DNA of 64,000 nt from CADEED01 sp043747835 (GCA_043747835.1 JAYTOK010000020.1:1-64000), one strand, 5' to 3'. Positions 27,531-36,810 are shown, counted from the stretch's first letter. A program made the numbers and translations. The notes: generated by a model from the sequence alone, not told the origin.

Positions 27531-28069
27531 GCCACTACACCTGTCCGGGCGCCCGCATCTTTCGATTGACGATTCATCTGCTTGCGAATCGTGTGAACGC
27601 GCCAGGAAATCGTCGATTCCGAAACTCCGAGAACCAGCCCGGCTTCCGCGTGGCTCAGTCCTTCGGCGTGCACCAGCAGCGCCGTCTCTTTCATGCCCTC
27701 GCCGAGCGCCGCGAGTTGTTCGATGAGCTGCGCGAGATAGATGTGATCCTCGGCGCTCGATGTTTCCGACGCCGGCTCGTCCTCCGGCAGTTCGTCGTGT
27801 TCGTGCCGTCGCTGTCCGCGCTGCCAGTCCTGCGCGCAGGAGATCACGAGTCGATAGAGCCAGCTCGTGAACGCCGCCTGGAAGCGGAATTGCGCGAGGC
27901 TGCTCGCGAGCTTGATGCACGCGAGCTGCGCGATGTCCTGCGCATTGGTCGGATGCCCGCACCACTTCCACGCGAAGCGGTAGATGGTGTCGTAGTGGAG
28001 ATCCAATAGCTCCTCGAAGGACACGGCATCCCCGCCCTGCGCCCGACGAATGAGTGTTTCCAGGTCCAT
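27527..28069 (-). CDS. ECF-type RNA polymerase sigma factor
   Basis: A 180-aa sigma-70 family factor. Region 2 runs through FEELLDLHYDTIYRFAWKWC and AQDIAQLACIKL, and region 4 has the helix-turn-helix EGLSHAEAGLVLGVSESTIS. The start at 28069 is chosen because AAGGA lies four bases before it; in-frame ATG codons at 28081 and 28093 have weaker sites. The next gene overlaps by four bases and encodes a membrane VWA protein, the usual place for an anti-sigma factor. It probably directs a small envelope regulon, including its own operon. Confidence 0.82.
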   Translation of the reverse strand: MDLETLIRRAQGGDAVSFEELLDLHYDTIYRFAWKWCGHPTNAQDIAQLACIKLASSLAQFRFQAAFTSWLYRLVISCAQDWQRGQRRHEHDELPEDEPASETSSAEDHIYLAQLIEQLAALGEGMKETALLVHAEGLSHAEAGLVLGVSESTISWRVHTIRKQMNRQSKDAGARTGVVA

Positions 28070-28163
28070 TCCGTCCTTCATGCCAACTGCCATCCATCAG
28101 ACGGCACGACTTCCCCTTTCCTTTGAACGATTCCTTGGAAACGGAACCGACTATCCGAAGGCG

Positions 28164-29147
28164 TTAAAAGGGTACGGCCATTTTCGCGGGCGCGCCGGGC
28201 ACTTCCCGCACGAGCCGGGGCACGAGGTATCCCGACACGCGCCCCGACAGCTGCGACAGCAGCTCACGCGCTCGCGCCTCTTCGACATCGAAGTGCGCTG
28301 TCCCACGCACCCGGTCGGGCAGATGGAGGTAATAAGGTAAAACGCCGGCCTCGACCAGCGCGCACGACAGCGATTCGAGAATCCCAGCATCGTCGTTCAC
28401 ACCGCGCAGCAGGACCGATTGATTGAGCAACGTGACTCCCGCCGCACGCAGCCGCGCGCAGGCGCCGCGCACGTCCGCGTCGATCTCGTTCGCGTGATTG
28501 GCATGCAGCACGAACACCAGCGGCAGCCGGATGCCGCGGATCCAGTTCAGCAGTCCATCGTCGACGCGCGACGGCAGTACGATCGGCTGCCGCGTGTGGA
28601 CCCGGATGCGCTGCACGTGCGAAGTCGCGGCGAGCGCATCGGTGATCGACGCCAGGCGCGCATCGCTCAGCGACAACGGGTCGCCGCCGCTGAGAATGAT
28701 TTCGTGCAGGGAGTCATCGGCCGCGATGGCTTCGAGCGCCGCACGCAATCGTCCATCACCCTCGCGCGATTCAGCATATGGAAACTCGCGGCGGAAGCAG
28801 TAGCGGCAATGGATCGCGCAAGCCTCGGTCGTGATGAGCAGTGCGCGGCCGTGATACTTCTGCAGCAGGTTCGGCGCGCGACGCGCTTCGCTCTCGTGCA
28901 GCGGATCGGATTCGTAACCCGGCGCTTCGACGAGTTCGTCAGCGCGTGGCAGGACCTGCCGAAGCAACGGATCGTCGGGATCGCCGCGCCGGATGCGCGA
29001 GAGATAGCTAGCCGTCACGCGCAGACCGAATCCTTCGGCGGCGGCACGCGCTGGCTCCACGTGCTCGACGCTCAGACCCAACGCCGCGATCAGCGCTTCC
29101 GGGCGTGTGACCGACTCCGCGAGTTCGCGCTGCCAGGCAGCCGTCAT
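28164..29147 (-). CDS. epmB: EF-P beta-lysylation radical-SAM aminomutase
   Basis: A 327-aa radical-SAM enzyme of the lysine 2,3-aminomutase superfamily in its short, EpmB form. The 4Fe-4S motif C-x3-C-x2-C is in TTEACAIHCRYCFRREFPY, and the PLP lysine region is near the C-terminus. EILSGGDPLSLSD is a family block. It converts lysine to beta-lysine for EpmA-mediated modification of elongation factor P. Neither epmA nor efp is seen here. Its ATG overlaps the stop of the upstream DUF1080 gene (ATGA), an odd pairing. Confidence 0.85.
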   Translation of the reverse strand: MTAAWQRELAESVTRPEALIAALGLSVEHVEPARAAAEGFGLRVTASYLSRIRRGDPDDPLLRQVLPRADELVEAPGYESDPLHESEARRAPNLLQKYHGRALLITTEACAIHCRYCFRREFPYAESREGDGRLRAALEAIAADDSLHEIILSGGDPLSLSDARLASITDALAATSHVQRIRVHTRQPIVLPSRVDDGLLNWIRGIRLPLVFVLHANHANEIDADVRGACARLRAAGVTLLNQSVLLRGVNDDAGILESLSCALVEAGVLPYYLHLPDRVRGTAHFDVEEARARELLSQLSGRVSGYLVPRLVREVPGAPAKMAVPF

Positions 29148-29932
29148 TTCGTGAGCGGTTTGATGCGGACGTTGCGGAACCAGATGGGCTGGCTCTCCGC
29201 CTGCAGCGCTATGTGGCCGAACGACAGTTGCAGCGGCGATCCCGCCGCCAGCAAGCCCTGCGCATCGGCGTCGGTCGGATCGAGTTGCGGACGCTCGTAA
29301 CGCATGACTTCGACGCCGTTCACGCGGTGAATCACCCGCTCGTTGCCGTGCACTTCGACTTCGACCGCGACCCACTCATCCAACGGAAACAACTTCGACG
29401 TGGAGTCGATGATGTGATCGGTCACGAGTTTGCCGTTGCGTTCGAGATTCGTGCCGGGCGAGACCGCGTTACCCGTCTGTTTGCCGGCCGTCGTACCCAC
29501 GGCGAGAAACTGCACTTCCATCGAAACGGGGAAGCCCTGGTCGAGCTGCAGCGTCAGCGGCGATTGCGAATGGATCATCACGCCGCTGTTGAGCTTTCCC
29601 CAAGGCGGCGCATCGTCGACGGCCTTGCCGGTGATCCGGTACTCGAGCCGCAGCACGTAGTTAGAGTACGCCTGGTTCGAATACAAGTGACCGAACTGCA
29701 TGTCGAACTTCTTCCAGCGGTCGTAGCTCACCTTGAGCACGCCGTCTTCGACGCGGAACGTCTCGAGATAATTCTCGCCGAGGGGTTGCTTGGCGAACTT
29801 CGGCGTCCAGCCGGACAGATCGCGTCCGTTGAACAGCGAATGCCATTCGTCGGATTTTTCGGCCGGAATTTCAGCGGCCCAAATCGCGCTCGCGCAAATT
29901 GCGAACAACGCGGCAATTCTGAAGATAGGCAT
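29144..29932 (-). CDS. DUF1080 / 3-keto-disaccharide hydrolase-domain protein
   Basis: A 262-aa exported protein with a signal peptide (ending IWAAE). The mature chain opens with SLFNGRDLSGWTPKF, the hallmark of the DUF1080 (3-keto-disaccharide hydrolase) lectin-like fold. VQPI-type sequences near the end (IWFRNVRIKPL) are also typical. Family members hydrolyse or bind modified glycosides. The ATG at 29932 follows GGGGG; a GTG two codons earlier is a weaker option. It precedes epmB and follows the leftward GH5 terminator, so it probably has its own promoter. Confidence 0.8.
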   Translation of the reverse strand: MPIFRIAALFAICASAIWAAEIPAEKSDEWHSLFNGRDLSGWTPKFAKQPLGENYLETFRVEDGVLKVSYDRWKKFDMQFGHLYSNQAYSNYVLRLEYRITGKAVDDAPPWGKLNSGVMIHSQSPLTLQLDQGFPVSMEVQFLAVGTTAGKQTGNAVSPGTNLERNGKLVTDHIIDSTSKLFPLDEWVAVEVEVHGNERVIHRVNGVEVMRYERPQLDPTDADAQGLLAAGSPLQLSFGHIALQAESQPIWFRNVRIKPLTK

Positions 29933-29962
29933 ACACACCCCCGTTGAGGGGCGCGAGTCTAT

Positions 29963-30000
29963 AAAAAAAAGACCGGGACTGGTTGCGAGACCAGCCCCGG
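29963..30000 (-). terminator. Rho-independent terminator of the GH5 gene
   Basis: On the leftward strand, a GC-rich stem (CCGGGGCTGGT paired with ACCAGTCCCGG, one mismatch) closes a 6-nt loop and is followed by TCTTTTTTTT. This is the clearest intrinsic terminator in the window and ends the GH5 transcript 26 bp past its stop. Confidence 0.85.
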
Positions 30001-30025
30001 CCTTCAGGTCAGCTCCGTAGGGGGG

Positions 30026-32746
30026 TTAACGTCCCCAGAGCCGATTCAACAATGCCGTCTTGCGAGCGTCGAACCCGAGCCACTGGCCCCAGCCCGCCTC
30101 GTTCGTAACCGGGTCGTACGCATGGCCGTACCAGCCCGCGGTGTCGCCCGATTCCGGATTGATCGACCAGTAGCAGCCTTCGATCTGCTTCTCGACCATC
30201 CAGTCGACGAAGGCGTTCTGCCACTGTCCATCCACTCCCGGCGTGATGTGGCTCCAGCGATTGCGGTCGCGCACCGCCGCCTGGCCCGCCGGCCAGTCGA
30301 GGTTGCCGCCAAGTTCGCCGACCACGATCGCGAAGTTCTGCTGCTTGAGGAAGCCGAAGTGCTCTTCCCAACCCTGTCGCAACAGCGTCGGGTTGATCAC
30401 GATCCTGCAATCCGCATCGCCAGCGGCGTCGCCTTCGAGCCCTGTGCACTGCGTCTGCGCCGGATCCATGAACATCCTCTGCACGAACACCGACGGGCCG
30501 TAGGTGTGCGGCGAGAAGACGAGCTGCGACTTCGGCACGTTGATCGGGTTCGAGACCGCCTCGAAGAGGTTTTCACCCCAGTTCGGGTTGGTCGCGAGCA
30601 CACCGTGCGGCTGCACCGCCACCGTCGCGGGCGAGCCATCCTGCGCGCCGGCGTTGGTGCCGATGCCCTGCACGAACAGCAGCAGGTTCGGGTTCACCGT
30701 GTTGATCGCCGAGTACGCCTGTTCGGTCAGCGACTTCCACTCCGCCCACGAGTAGTCGTGCGGCTCGTTGAAGATGTCGATTCCGATGATGTTGTCGACG
30801 CCGAGCGATGCGCTCATGCCTGCCAGCGTGCGCAGGTTGTCGAGCCACAGCGAGGTGTTGTACGCCTGGATGCGCGTCACGCCGGCCGGATTGCCGGAAG
30901 CCGCGCACGATGAGTCTTCACGCTTGAACTCGTAGTTGTCGCGAGTCGCATCCGTCCACGGCGGACGCGCATCGAGACGACCCTTTCTCCAGCCCACATA
31001 GTTCGAGCAGGAGTGAACGTCGAGCATGACTTCGATGTTGGCGGCATCCGCGGCCCTGATCATCGTCTCGAGCGCGAGGCGCGAGTTTGCGATGACCACC
31101 GACGGATGGTTCTTCAACACGTTGCCCGTGCCCTGCGGATCGTTCGTCGACAGCGTCTGCGGAACGAGCGGCAGGCGGATCACGTTGATGCCCATGCCCG
31201 CGATCTCGGACATGGTCTGCGCGATCGTGCGGCCCGTGCCCGCATTGCCGTTCGCCCAGAACGTGTTGCCGATGTACTGCTCCATCGGTGCGCCGCCCGG
31301 ATTGCGGTCGTCGTCCGGCGGTTCGTGACGGCCTTCTAGACCGAACCACGATCCGCAGCGCACCGGGAACAGCGTGCCGTTCTTGGTGATGCGGCCCGTG
31401 GCGTTCACGCGGAATAGCGCGTTGCCACCCGAAGAACGCGACACCATGATCGTCACCGGCGTGTGACCCGTCGCACTCGCCGTGAACGTCGCGCTCGCCG
31501 CGGTGGTTCCCGCCGCAACCGTGAAGTTCGCCGCGACACCGGTGTTCCAGTTGGCGGTGGTTAGAGTCAGCGACTGCGTCGCAGGTCCGATTTCCGTGCT
31601 GCCCGACGTGCGAGCGATCGTCACGACCGTCGACGCCGTCGGCGCCGCGCTCAGACGAATCGTCGAAGCGGCAGACTGTCCGCCCGGAACCGTGATCGAG
31701 GTCGGCGTCGCCGACACCGTCGGAGTCGGCGCGGTGCCGACCGTGACCGTGACCGACGCGGTCGCGCTCAGGCTCGGGGTGCCGTTGTCGAACGCCTGCG
31801 CCGAGATCGTGTTGGCGCCCGCCACGAGACCGGTGATGGTCGCGCTGTAAGGCGACGACGTGTCGGTCGCGATGAGCGTCGTTCCGCGGCGGAACTCCAC
31901 TCGTACGACCGCACCACCCGGATCCGTCGCGGTGACCGTCGAGGCAACGCTCGTCGTGCCGGCCGGAAGGACCTGGCCGTTGGTCGGCGTATTGATCACC
32001 ACGGTCGGCGGTGTATTGCCGCCGCCACCACCCACGTTGAACGTGATCGTCTGCGTGGCACTCAACGCCGGATTGCCGTTGTCGTACGCGGTCGCCGTTG
32101 CGGTATGCGCGCCCGCGGCGAGCGTGCTCGCGTTGAACGTGATGCCGTACGGGGCCGTGGTGTCGGAAGTCACCGTGCCGTTGTCGACGCGGAACTCGAC
32201 GCGCGCGACGCCACTGTTGTCGGTGGCGGTCGCGGACAGAGCCACCGCGGTGCCACTGACCGTTGCGTTGGCCGCGGGCGCCGTGATCTGCACGGTCGGC
32301 GGCGTGTTGCCACCAGGCGCAGTGCAGGCCACGCCGTTCAGCGTGTACCCGGTCGGCGGGTTGTTCGTGCCGCTGTGCGTGCCGTTGAACGCGACGTTGA
32401 ATACGCCGTTCGTCGGGATCGACGCGTTCCAGGGCGCGTTGCTCGCGACGGTGACGGTGTTGCTGCCTGCTGCTTGGGTGAACGTGACGGGCCAGCCGTT
32501 CTGTACGCGCTGCCCGTTCGGCATCGTGAACACGAGCGTCCAGCCGTTGATGGCGGGACCCGTGTTGCGGATGTCGAGACTTGCGCCGAAGCCGTTACCG
32601 CCGGTCCACGTGGGCCACGTGGCGGTGACCTGGCAACCCGGCGATTGCGCGAATGCGCTCGATGCGGTTCCTAACAATATGACGAGGGCGGCTAACAACT
32701 GGCGCGACCAGTTGCGCGGCCCAGGCCGACTCAATGAACGAGACAT
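30026..32746 (-). CDS. Multidomain secreted GH5 cellulase with CBM2 and Ig-like modules
   Basis: A 906-aa secreted enzyme with a signal peptide (1-33). A CBM2-type cellulose-binding module follows (about 37-142, with WPTWTGGNGFGASLDI and INGWTLVF). Two bacterial Ig-like modules start NTPPTVQITAP and NTPPTVVINTP, and a third beta-sandwich covers about 345-440. The GH5 domain spans about 446 to the end: IFNEPHDYSW carries the acid/base Glu and VVGELGGN the nucleophile. It should cleave beta-1,4-glucan outside the cell. GGAGAAACCAATC before the ATG is a good ribosome-binding site. It is monocistronic with a strong terminator. Confidence 0.87.
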   Translation of the reverse strand: MSRSLSRPGPRNWSRQLLAALVILLGTASSAFAQSPGCQVTATWPTWTGGNGFGASLDIRNTGPAINGWTLVFTMPNGQRVQNGWPVTFTQAAGSNTVTVASNAPWNASIPTNGVFNVAFNGTHSGTNNPPTGYTLNGVACTAPGGNTPPTVQITAPAANATVSGTAVALSATATDNSGVARVEFRVDNGTVTSDTTAPYGITFNASTLAAGAHTATATAYDNGNPALSATQTITFNVGGGGGNTPPTVVINTPTNGQVLPAGTTSVASTVTATDPGGAVVRVEFRRGTTLIATDTSSPYSATITGLVAGANTISAQAFDNGTPSLSATASVTVTVGTAPTPTVSATPTSITVPGGQSAASTIRLSAAPTASTVVTIARTSGSTEIGPATQSLTLTTANWNTGVAANFTVAAGTTAASATFTASATGHTPVTIMVSRSSGGNALFRVNATGRITKNGTLFPVRCGSWFGLEGRHEPPDDDRNPGGAPMEQYIGNTFWANGNAGTGRTIAQTMSEIAGMGINVIRLPLVPQTLSTNDPQGTGNVLKNHPSVVIANSRLALETMIRAADAANIEVMLDVHSCSNYVGWRKGRLDARPPWTDATRDNYEFKREDSSCAASGNPAGVTRIQAYNTSLWLDNLRTLAGMSASLGVDNIIGIDIFNEPHDYSWAEWKSLTEQAYSAINTVNPNLLLFVQGIGTNAGAQDGSPATVAVQPHGVLATNPNWGENLFEAVSNPINVPKSQLVFSPHTYGPSVFVQRMFMDPAQTQCTGLEGDAAGDADCRIVINPTLLRQGWEEHFGFLKQQNFAIVVGELGGNLDWPAGQAAVRDRNRWSHITPGVDGQWQNAFVDWMVEKQIEGCYWSINPESGDTAGWYGHAYDPVTNEAGWGQWLGFDARKTALLNRLWGR

Positions 32747-33399
32747 GATTGGTTTCTCCTAGCAATAAATTGCCAATGTCCCGCCCGAGACCCAGGAGAG
32801 CTTTCCTGCGGACGCAGGAATGCCGTGCCAATACCGGCCAGAAGAAGCGCGCGCGAAATGTTCGATGCGTGTTCCTTGCACCTTAACTGTCACTCCATGG
32901 ATCGCGGTCATCGCGGATCGCGATGACCGCCGTTTCAGACGAGATCCCCCTGTGAGCGGTGCTAACTTACTCGTAAAGACAGCGCTGTCCATAGGTAACC
33001 ACATCAAAATTCTTTTTTGCCCTGCCGAATGTCTCGATCCGCATTCCGGATGTCTCATTTGGTCAACGATGTCTCGATCGGCCACGCGCGCCGCGGCACT
33101 CCGCGCCCGTCGTGCCGGCGCCGCGACGCGGCGTCTCACTCCCTAACTACTTTAGCCCTGGCGCCTAACAAGCTGGCCAACGTCGCCCCTGCGCCGTACC
33201 CGTGCCGCGCCTGCCGAACCGGGTTCCCGGGCGCGAACGCGCGCCGGTTGCAGTTCCGTCACCGCAGCGCCGTTCCCGCCGCGGGCTTTTTCGGCATTCG
33301 GACGCCTTCTGGCCGAATTCCGTCCCGGGACATGGCGTTTTCCTACGTAGTCCCGTCTCCGCAGTTCCAAAAATCGAATCCACGAGCAGAGACCGGTTG
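32747..33399. other. Gene-free interval upstream of GH5 with strong hairpin
   Basis: No supported gene is visible. It holds the GH5 promoter region, TTCCTGCG/CGCAGGAA arms at 32813-32830, a perfect 12-bp hairpin at 32904-32930, a T-rich patch near 33011, and one copy of the recurrent octamer at 33143. The right end grades into the decayed CapK-like gene. Confidence 0.4.
32904..32930. promoter_or_regulatory. Perfect 12-bp inverted repeat upstream of GH5
   Basis: GCGGTCATCGCG and its exact complement flank a GAT triloop, 158 bp upstream of the GH5 start codon. No T-tract follows on either strand. It could be a regulator-binding site, an attenuator, or an end of the neighbouring decayed locus. 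Confidence 0.4.
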
Positions 33400-34020
33400 T
33401 CCGTTGCCCTGCCGCTCGAGTATGCGAGTCGTCACGCGGTTCGCCGCAATCCGTGGGTGTTTCGCTGGTGCGCCGACCTGGTGAGCCGTGAACGCGCCGG
33501 TCCGTCCGTGCACCGTTCCCGCCAGGAATAACTCCTCGCCAACCTGCTGCGCGCTTCGGCAAGCGTGCCCGCATACGCCCGCCTCGCCGCGCGCGCCGAG
33601 GTCCCGTCTCCTCGACTACTTGCGCGATGCTTTTCCGCTCATCGACAAATCGACGCTGATCTCGCGCGAGGGTGAGTATTTTTCCAGAGGCCGCAAGCCC
33701 ACCTATCCCGCCGTGGTCGCACAGACCAGCGGCACGACCGGCACGGCGCTCGATGTCTATCGCAGCCTGGGCTCGATCCTTCGCGAGGAGGCGTTTCATT
33801 TGCAGCATTGCACTGGACCGGCTGGCGCCGTGGCATGCCTCAGGCGATCCTGCGCGGCGACAGGGTCGTGCCGATGGGTCAGCGGCATCCCCCGTTCTGG
33901 TTCGAAGACCCGGCCGGCAAACAACTCGTGCTGTCGGCGTGCCACCTGGACCGGGGCACTGCGAGCGCCGTCGCGAAGGAAAGCGCGGCGAATGGACCGT
34001 CGAGCGCCTGTCGATTCATT
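33400..34020 (+). pseudogene. Decayed CapK/PaaK-like adenylate-forming ligase
   Basis: Three reading frames together spell a CapK-like protein. Frame A reads EYASRHAVRRNPWVFRWCADL, has an in-frame TAA at 33529, then LLANLLRASASVPAYARL. Frame B (from about 33615) reads DAFPLIDKSTLISREG and AQTSGTTGTALDVYRSLGS, the AMP-binding loop. Frame C (from about 33806) reads HWTGWRRGMPQAILRGDRVV and PPFWFEDPAGKQLVLSACHL. At least two frameshifts and one stop break the gene, and the C-terminus is missing. Intact relatives serve capsule or exopolysaccharide biosynthesis. Confidence 0.7.
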
Positions 34021-34029
34021 CGCCTGACA

Positions 34030-34432
34030 GAGCGGTCGCGCTCGCGCAGGTGCTGGCGAAGCGATTCGCGGGATTTCCCGTCGCGCGCATCGATCGGGAT
34101 CCCGTGTTCCTCGATCTCGAGCCCTCGCCGGAAACTCGAGCGGCCGTCTTGCGTGCTCTGCGCCGCCGATCGACGACATCCACAAGAAGTTCTCTTCCGA
34201 GTGGCGGACCAAGGTGCGCAAGGCCGGAAAGAACGGCGTGACGCTCGCCGTACGCACGGACGACGCGGCGCGCCGCGCGGCCGCCGGAAATTTCCTGATG
34301 TGGAACTCCGTCGTCGAAATGAAACGCGTGGAATGCCGCGCACTCGATCTCGGCGGTTTTTCGGTCGCCGATCGCTACGGACAGTTCAAGCGCGGCATGC
34401 GCGGCGATGAATACCGTCACGCGGGCGAGTGA
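34030..34432 (+). pseudogene. FemAB/GNAT-like remnant
   Basis: A fragment directly after the CapK-like remnant. One frame reads FAGFPVARIDRDPVFLDLEP, and after a shift near 34166 another reads DIHKKFSSEWRTKVRKAGKN, a pattern resembling the LRxKWRxxLRKAEKNG block of FemAB-like peptide or polysaccharide acyltransferases. The end at 34432 is an ordinary stop. The family assignment rests on a short block and is weak. It supports loss of an exopolysaccharide-type cluster here. Confidence 0.4.
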
Positions 34433-34453
34433 CTCGCGTTCTGATCTTCCGGA

Positions 34454-35875
34454 CTACTTCGGGCGCAGCAGGCTGCGCGCGCGGCCGTACAGCAGATAGA
34501 CCGCGAGACCGATGATGTTCCAGGCCAGGAACCGCCACAGCGTGGACTTGGGCAAACCCCAGAAGATCAGGAAGAGGCACCCCACGATAGCGATCGTCCC
34601 GATGACCATCGGCGCGGGACAGCGGAACGCGCGCGGGAGCTCCGGCGAACGTTTGCGCAAGATCATCATGCACGCGGCGACCGAGATGAACGCGAGCAGC
34701 GTGCCGGCGTTCGCGAGCTCCGCGATTTCGTCGAGCCGGAAAAACCCCGCGACCGCGGCCACGAACACACCCGTGATCATAGTGATCAGCGCCGGCGCGC
34801 CAGTGCGCTTGGAGACTGCGCTGAGCTTCTGCGGCAGCAAGCCGTCGCGTGACATCACGAAGAAGACTCGGCTCTGGCCGTACATCATGACGAGGATGAC
34901 CGACGGCAGCGCAACCAGTGCGGCGAGCGCGATGAGCTTGGCTGCGAGCGGGTGGTCGAGCGTGCGCAGGACGAAGGCGAGCGGCTCGGAAGAATTGCCG
35001 ACCTGATCGTGGCTGACCGCTCCGACCGCGGAGACCGCGACGAGCGTGTAGATGAGCACGCAGACGGCCATCGAACCGATGATGCCGATAGTGAGATCGC
35101 GCGAGGGATTCTTGGCCTCTTCTGCCGAGGTCGCGACGGCATCGAATCCATAGAATGCAAAGAAGACAATGGCCGCCGCGGCCATGACTCCTCGCTGGAC
35201 TCCTTCGGCATCGACGTTGCTACCGAATCCGTAGGGACTGAACGGGGTCAGCTTGTCGGCATCGAACGCGGGCAGCGCGAGCCAGACGAACGCGGCCAGC
35301 GCGGTCATCTTGATGATGACGAGAATGATGTTGAGCGTCGCGCTTTCGCGTGTACCCGCAACGAGCAGCCCCGCCACGGAAAGCGCGACGATGACGGCGG
35401 GCAGGTTGATGATGCCGCCCGCGTGCGGGCCGCTCAGCAATGCCGCAGGTAGTTCGACTCCCGCGGATTGAAGCCAGCCGACGAGATAGCCCGACCAGCC
35501 GACGGCGACGGTGCTGCAGGCCAGCGAGTATTCGAGGATGAGGCTCCAGCCGACGATCCAGGCGAGGGTCTCGCCCATGACGGTGTACGTATACGTGTAC
35601 GCGCTGCCCGCCGTCGGAATCATCGTGGCGAGTTCGGCATACGCGAGCGCGGCGCAGGCGCAGATGACACCGCAGATCGCGAACGCGAGGATCACCGCGG
35701 GTCCCGCGCGATCCGCGCCGACGCCAGTCAGTGTGTAGATGCCGGTGCCGACGATGGCGCCGACGCCAAGCGCGATCAGATGCGGCCAGCTCAACGTCTT
35801 GCGGAGCGCCTTCTGGCCCCCGATTTCGCGGTCGAGGTGATCGATCGGCTTGAGAGGCCCTAGCAACCCGCGCAT
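34454..35875 (-). CDS. APC-superfamily amino-acid permease (cationic amino-acid transporter type)
   Basis: A 473-aa permease with about 12-14 membrane helices. The consensus GVGAIVGTGIYTLTG in helix 1, MIPTAGSAYTYTYTVMGE in helix 3 and FYGFDAVATSAEEAKNP in helix 8 are diagnostic of CAT/YfnA-type amino-acid importers. Its ATG overlaps the DHDPS-family stop codon (TGATG), so the two are co-translated. In this context it is the likely uptake route for the imino or amino acid degraded by the neighbouring enzymes, possibly hydroxyproline. Confidence 0.85.
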   Translation of the reverse strand: MRGLLGPLKPIDHLDREIGGQKALRKTLSWPHLIALGVGAIVGTGIYTLTGVGADRAGPAVILAFAICGVICACAALAYAELATMIPTAGSAYTYTYTVMGETLAWIVGWSLILEYSLACSTVAVGWSGYLVGWLQSAGVELPAALLSGPHAGGIINLPAVIVALSVAGLLVAGTRESATLNIILVIIKMTALAAFVWLALPAFDADKLTPFSPYGFGSNVDAEGVQRGVMAAAAIVFFAFYGFDAVATSAEEAKNPSRDLTIGIIGSMAVCVLIYTLVAVSAVGAVSHDQVGNSSEPLAFVLRTLDHPLAAKLIALAALVALPSVILVMMYGQSRVFFVMSRDGLLPQKLSAVSKRTGAPALITMITGVFVAAVAGFFRLDEIAELANAGTLLAFISVAACMMILRKRSPELPRAFRCPAPMVIGTIAIVGCLFLIFWGLPKSTLWRFLAWNIIGLAVYLLYGRARSLLRPK

Positions 35876-36792
35876 CAGGCGGCGGCGCCGGGTTGCGCGA
35901 CGGGACGAGTCGCCCGACAGGTTTCGACGCGCTGGATCACGTCGGCGCGGCGCGCGCCGGCGAGTGGCAGGCGTGGCATGCGCACGCGTTCGGAACCGCG
36001 TCCCATCACCTGCTCGGCGAGCTTGATGGATTGCACGAGATCGTGATCGGCATCGAGATGAAGTAGCGGCATGAACCATCTATAGATTCGCCGCGCCTCT
36101 GTCCAGTCCCCGCGCCTGGCCGCCGCGACCATGGCGACCGACTCGCGCGGGAATGCGCTCGTGAGCCCCGACACCCAGCCGCTCGCGCCCAGCAGCAAAC
36201 CTTCGAGCGCGACGTCGTCGAGACCGGCGAGCAGCGTGTATCGGTCACCGAAGCAGTTCACGATGTCGGTGAAGCGTCGCGGATCCGGCGCGCTTTCCTT
36301 GAGCGCGACGATGTTGCGGATCGACGCGAGCTTCTCGAGCGTCTCGATCCCGATCGACACCCGGTAGGCGGGCGGATTGTTGTAGAGCATGATTGGCAAG
36401 GTGGTCGCCTCGGCGATCGCGCGGAAGTGCGCGTAGAGCTCGTCGGGCGTCGGCACGTACACCATCGCCGGCAGCACCATCAGCGCGTCGATGCCGATCT
36501 TCTCGGCGTCGCGCACGAACTCGATGGCGCGCTCCGTAGTTAGTTCGGAGACGCCGGCGACGAGCGGGACGCGGCCACCGACCGCTTCTATGCCGGCGCG
36601 CAGCGCGAGGCGTTTCTCTTCGGGACGCAGCGAATTGTTCTCGCCGACCGTGCCGAGCAGTACGAGGCCGTCGATGCCGTCGGCAACCAGTGCGGTCAGC
36701 GTCTTGCGGCAGGCGGGGAGGTCGAGCGACAGGTCGGCGGCGAACTGAGTGGTGGCAGCGGGATACACACCGTGCCAGAGAGGCTGGGACAA
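35875..36792 (-). CDS. DHDPS/N-acetylneuraminate-lyase family aldolase, possible pyrroline-hydroxycarboxylate deaminase
   Basis: A 305-aa TIM-barrel lyase. GLVLLGTVGENNSLRPEEK matches the phosphate-loop region, LPIMLYNNPPAYR contains the conserved Tyr, and IVALKESAPDP carries the Schiff-base Lys. The start is TTG at 36792, seven bases after AAGGAG; no ATG gives the usual length. Beside a D-amino-acid-type oxidase, a permease and a GntR regulator it is more likely 1-pyrroline-4-hydroxy-2-carboxylate deaminase (hydroxyproline pathway) than a lysine-biosynthetic DapA. Divergent from the oxidase over 40 bp containing CGTATACG. Confidence 0.7.
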   Translation of the reverse strand: MSQPLWHGVYPAATTQFAADLSLDLPACRKTLTALVADGIDGLVLLGTVGENNSLRPEEKRLALRAGIEAVGGRVPLVAGVSELTTERAIEFVRDAEKIGIDALMVLPAMVYVPTPDELYAHFRAIAEATTLPIMLYNNPPAYRVSIGIETLEKLASIRNIVALKESAPDPRRFTDIVNCFGDRYTLLAGLDDVALEGLLLGASGWVSGLTSAFPRESVAMVAAARRGDWTEARRIYRWFMPLLHLDADHDLVQSIKLAEQVMGRGSERVRMPRLPLAGARRADVIQRVETCRATRPVAQPGAAA

Positions 36793-36810
36793 GATCGTTC
36801 TCCTTCTAAA

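Noticed and set aside
25209..28097. Apparent 962-aa sigma-VWA fusion frame
   Set aside because: The extra upstream part is the out-of-frame shadow of the ECF sigma gene; the VWA start overlaps the sigma stop (ATGA).
31530..31550. GACACCGGTGT inside the GH5 gene
   Set aside because: Coding sequence in an Ig-like module; not counted as a pectinase operator.
33029..33075. Three ATGTCTC copies spaced about 20 bp
   Set aside because: Short motif, variable flanks, no nearby start codon to support an iteron or operator array.
35584..35604. GTACGTATACGTGTAC resembling the GntR operator
   Set aside because: Lies inside the permease gene and encodes a Tyr-Thr repeat; coding constraint explains it.
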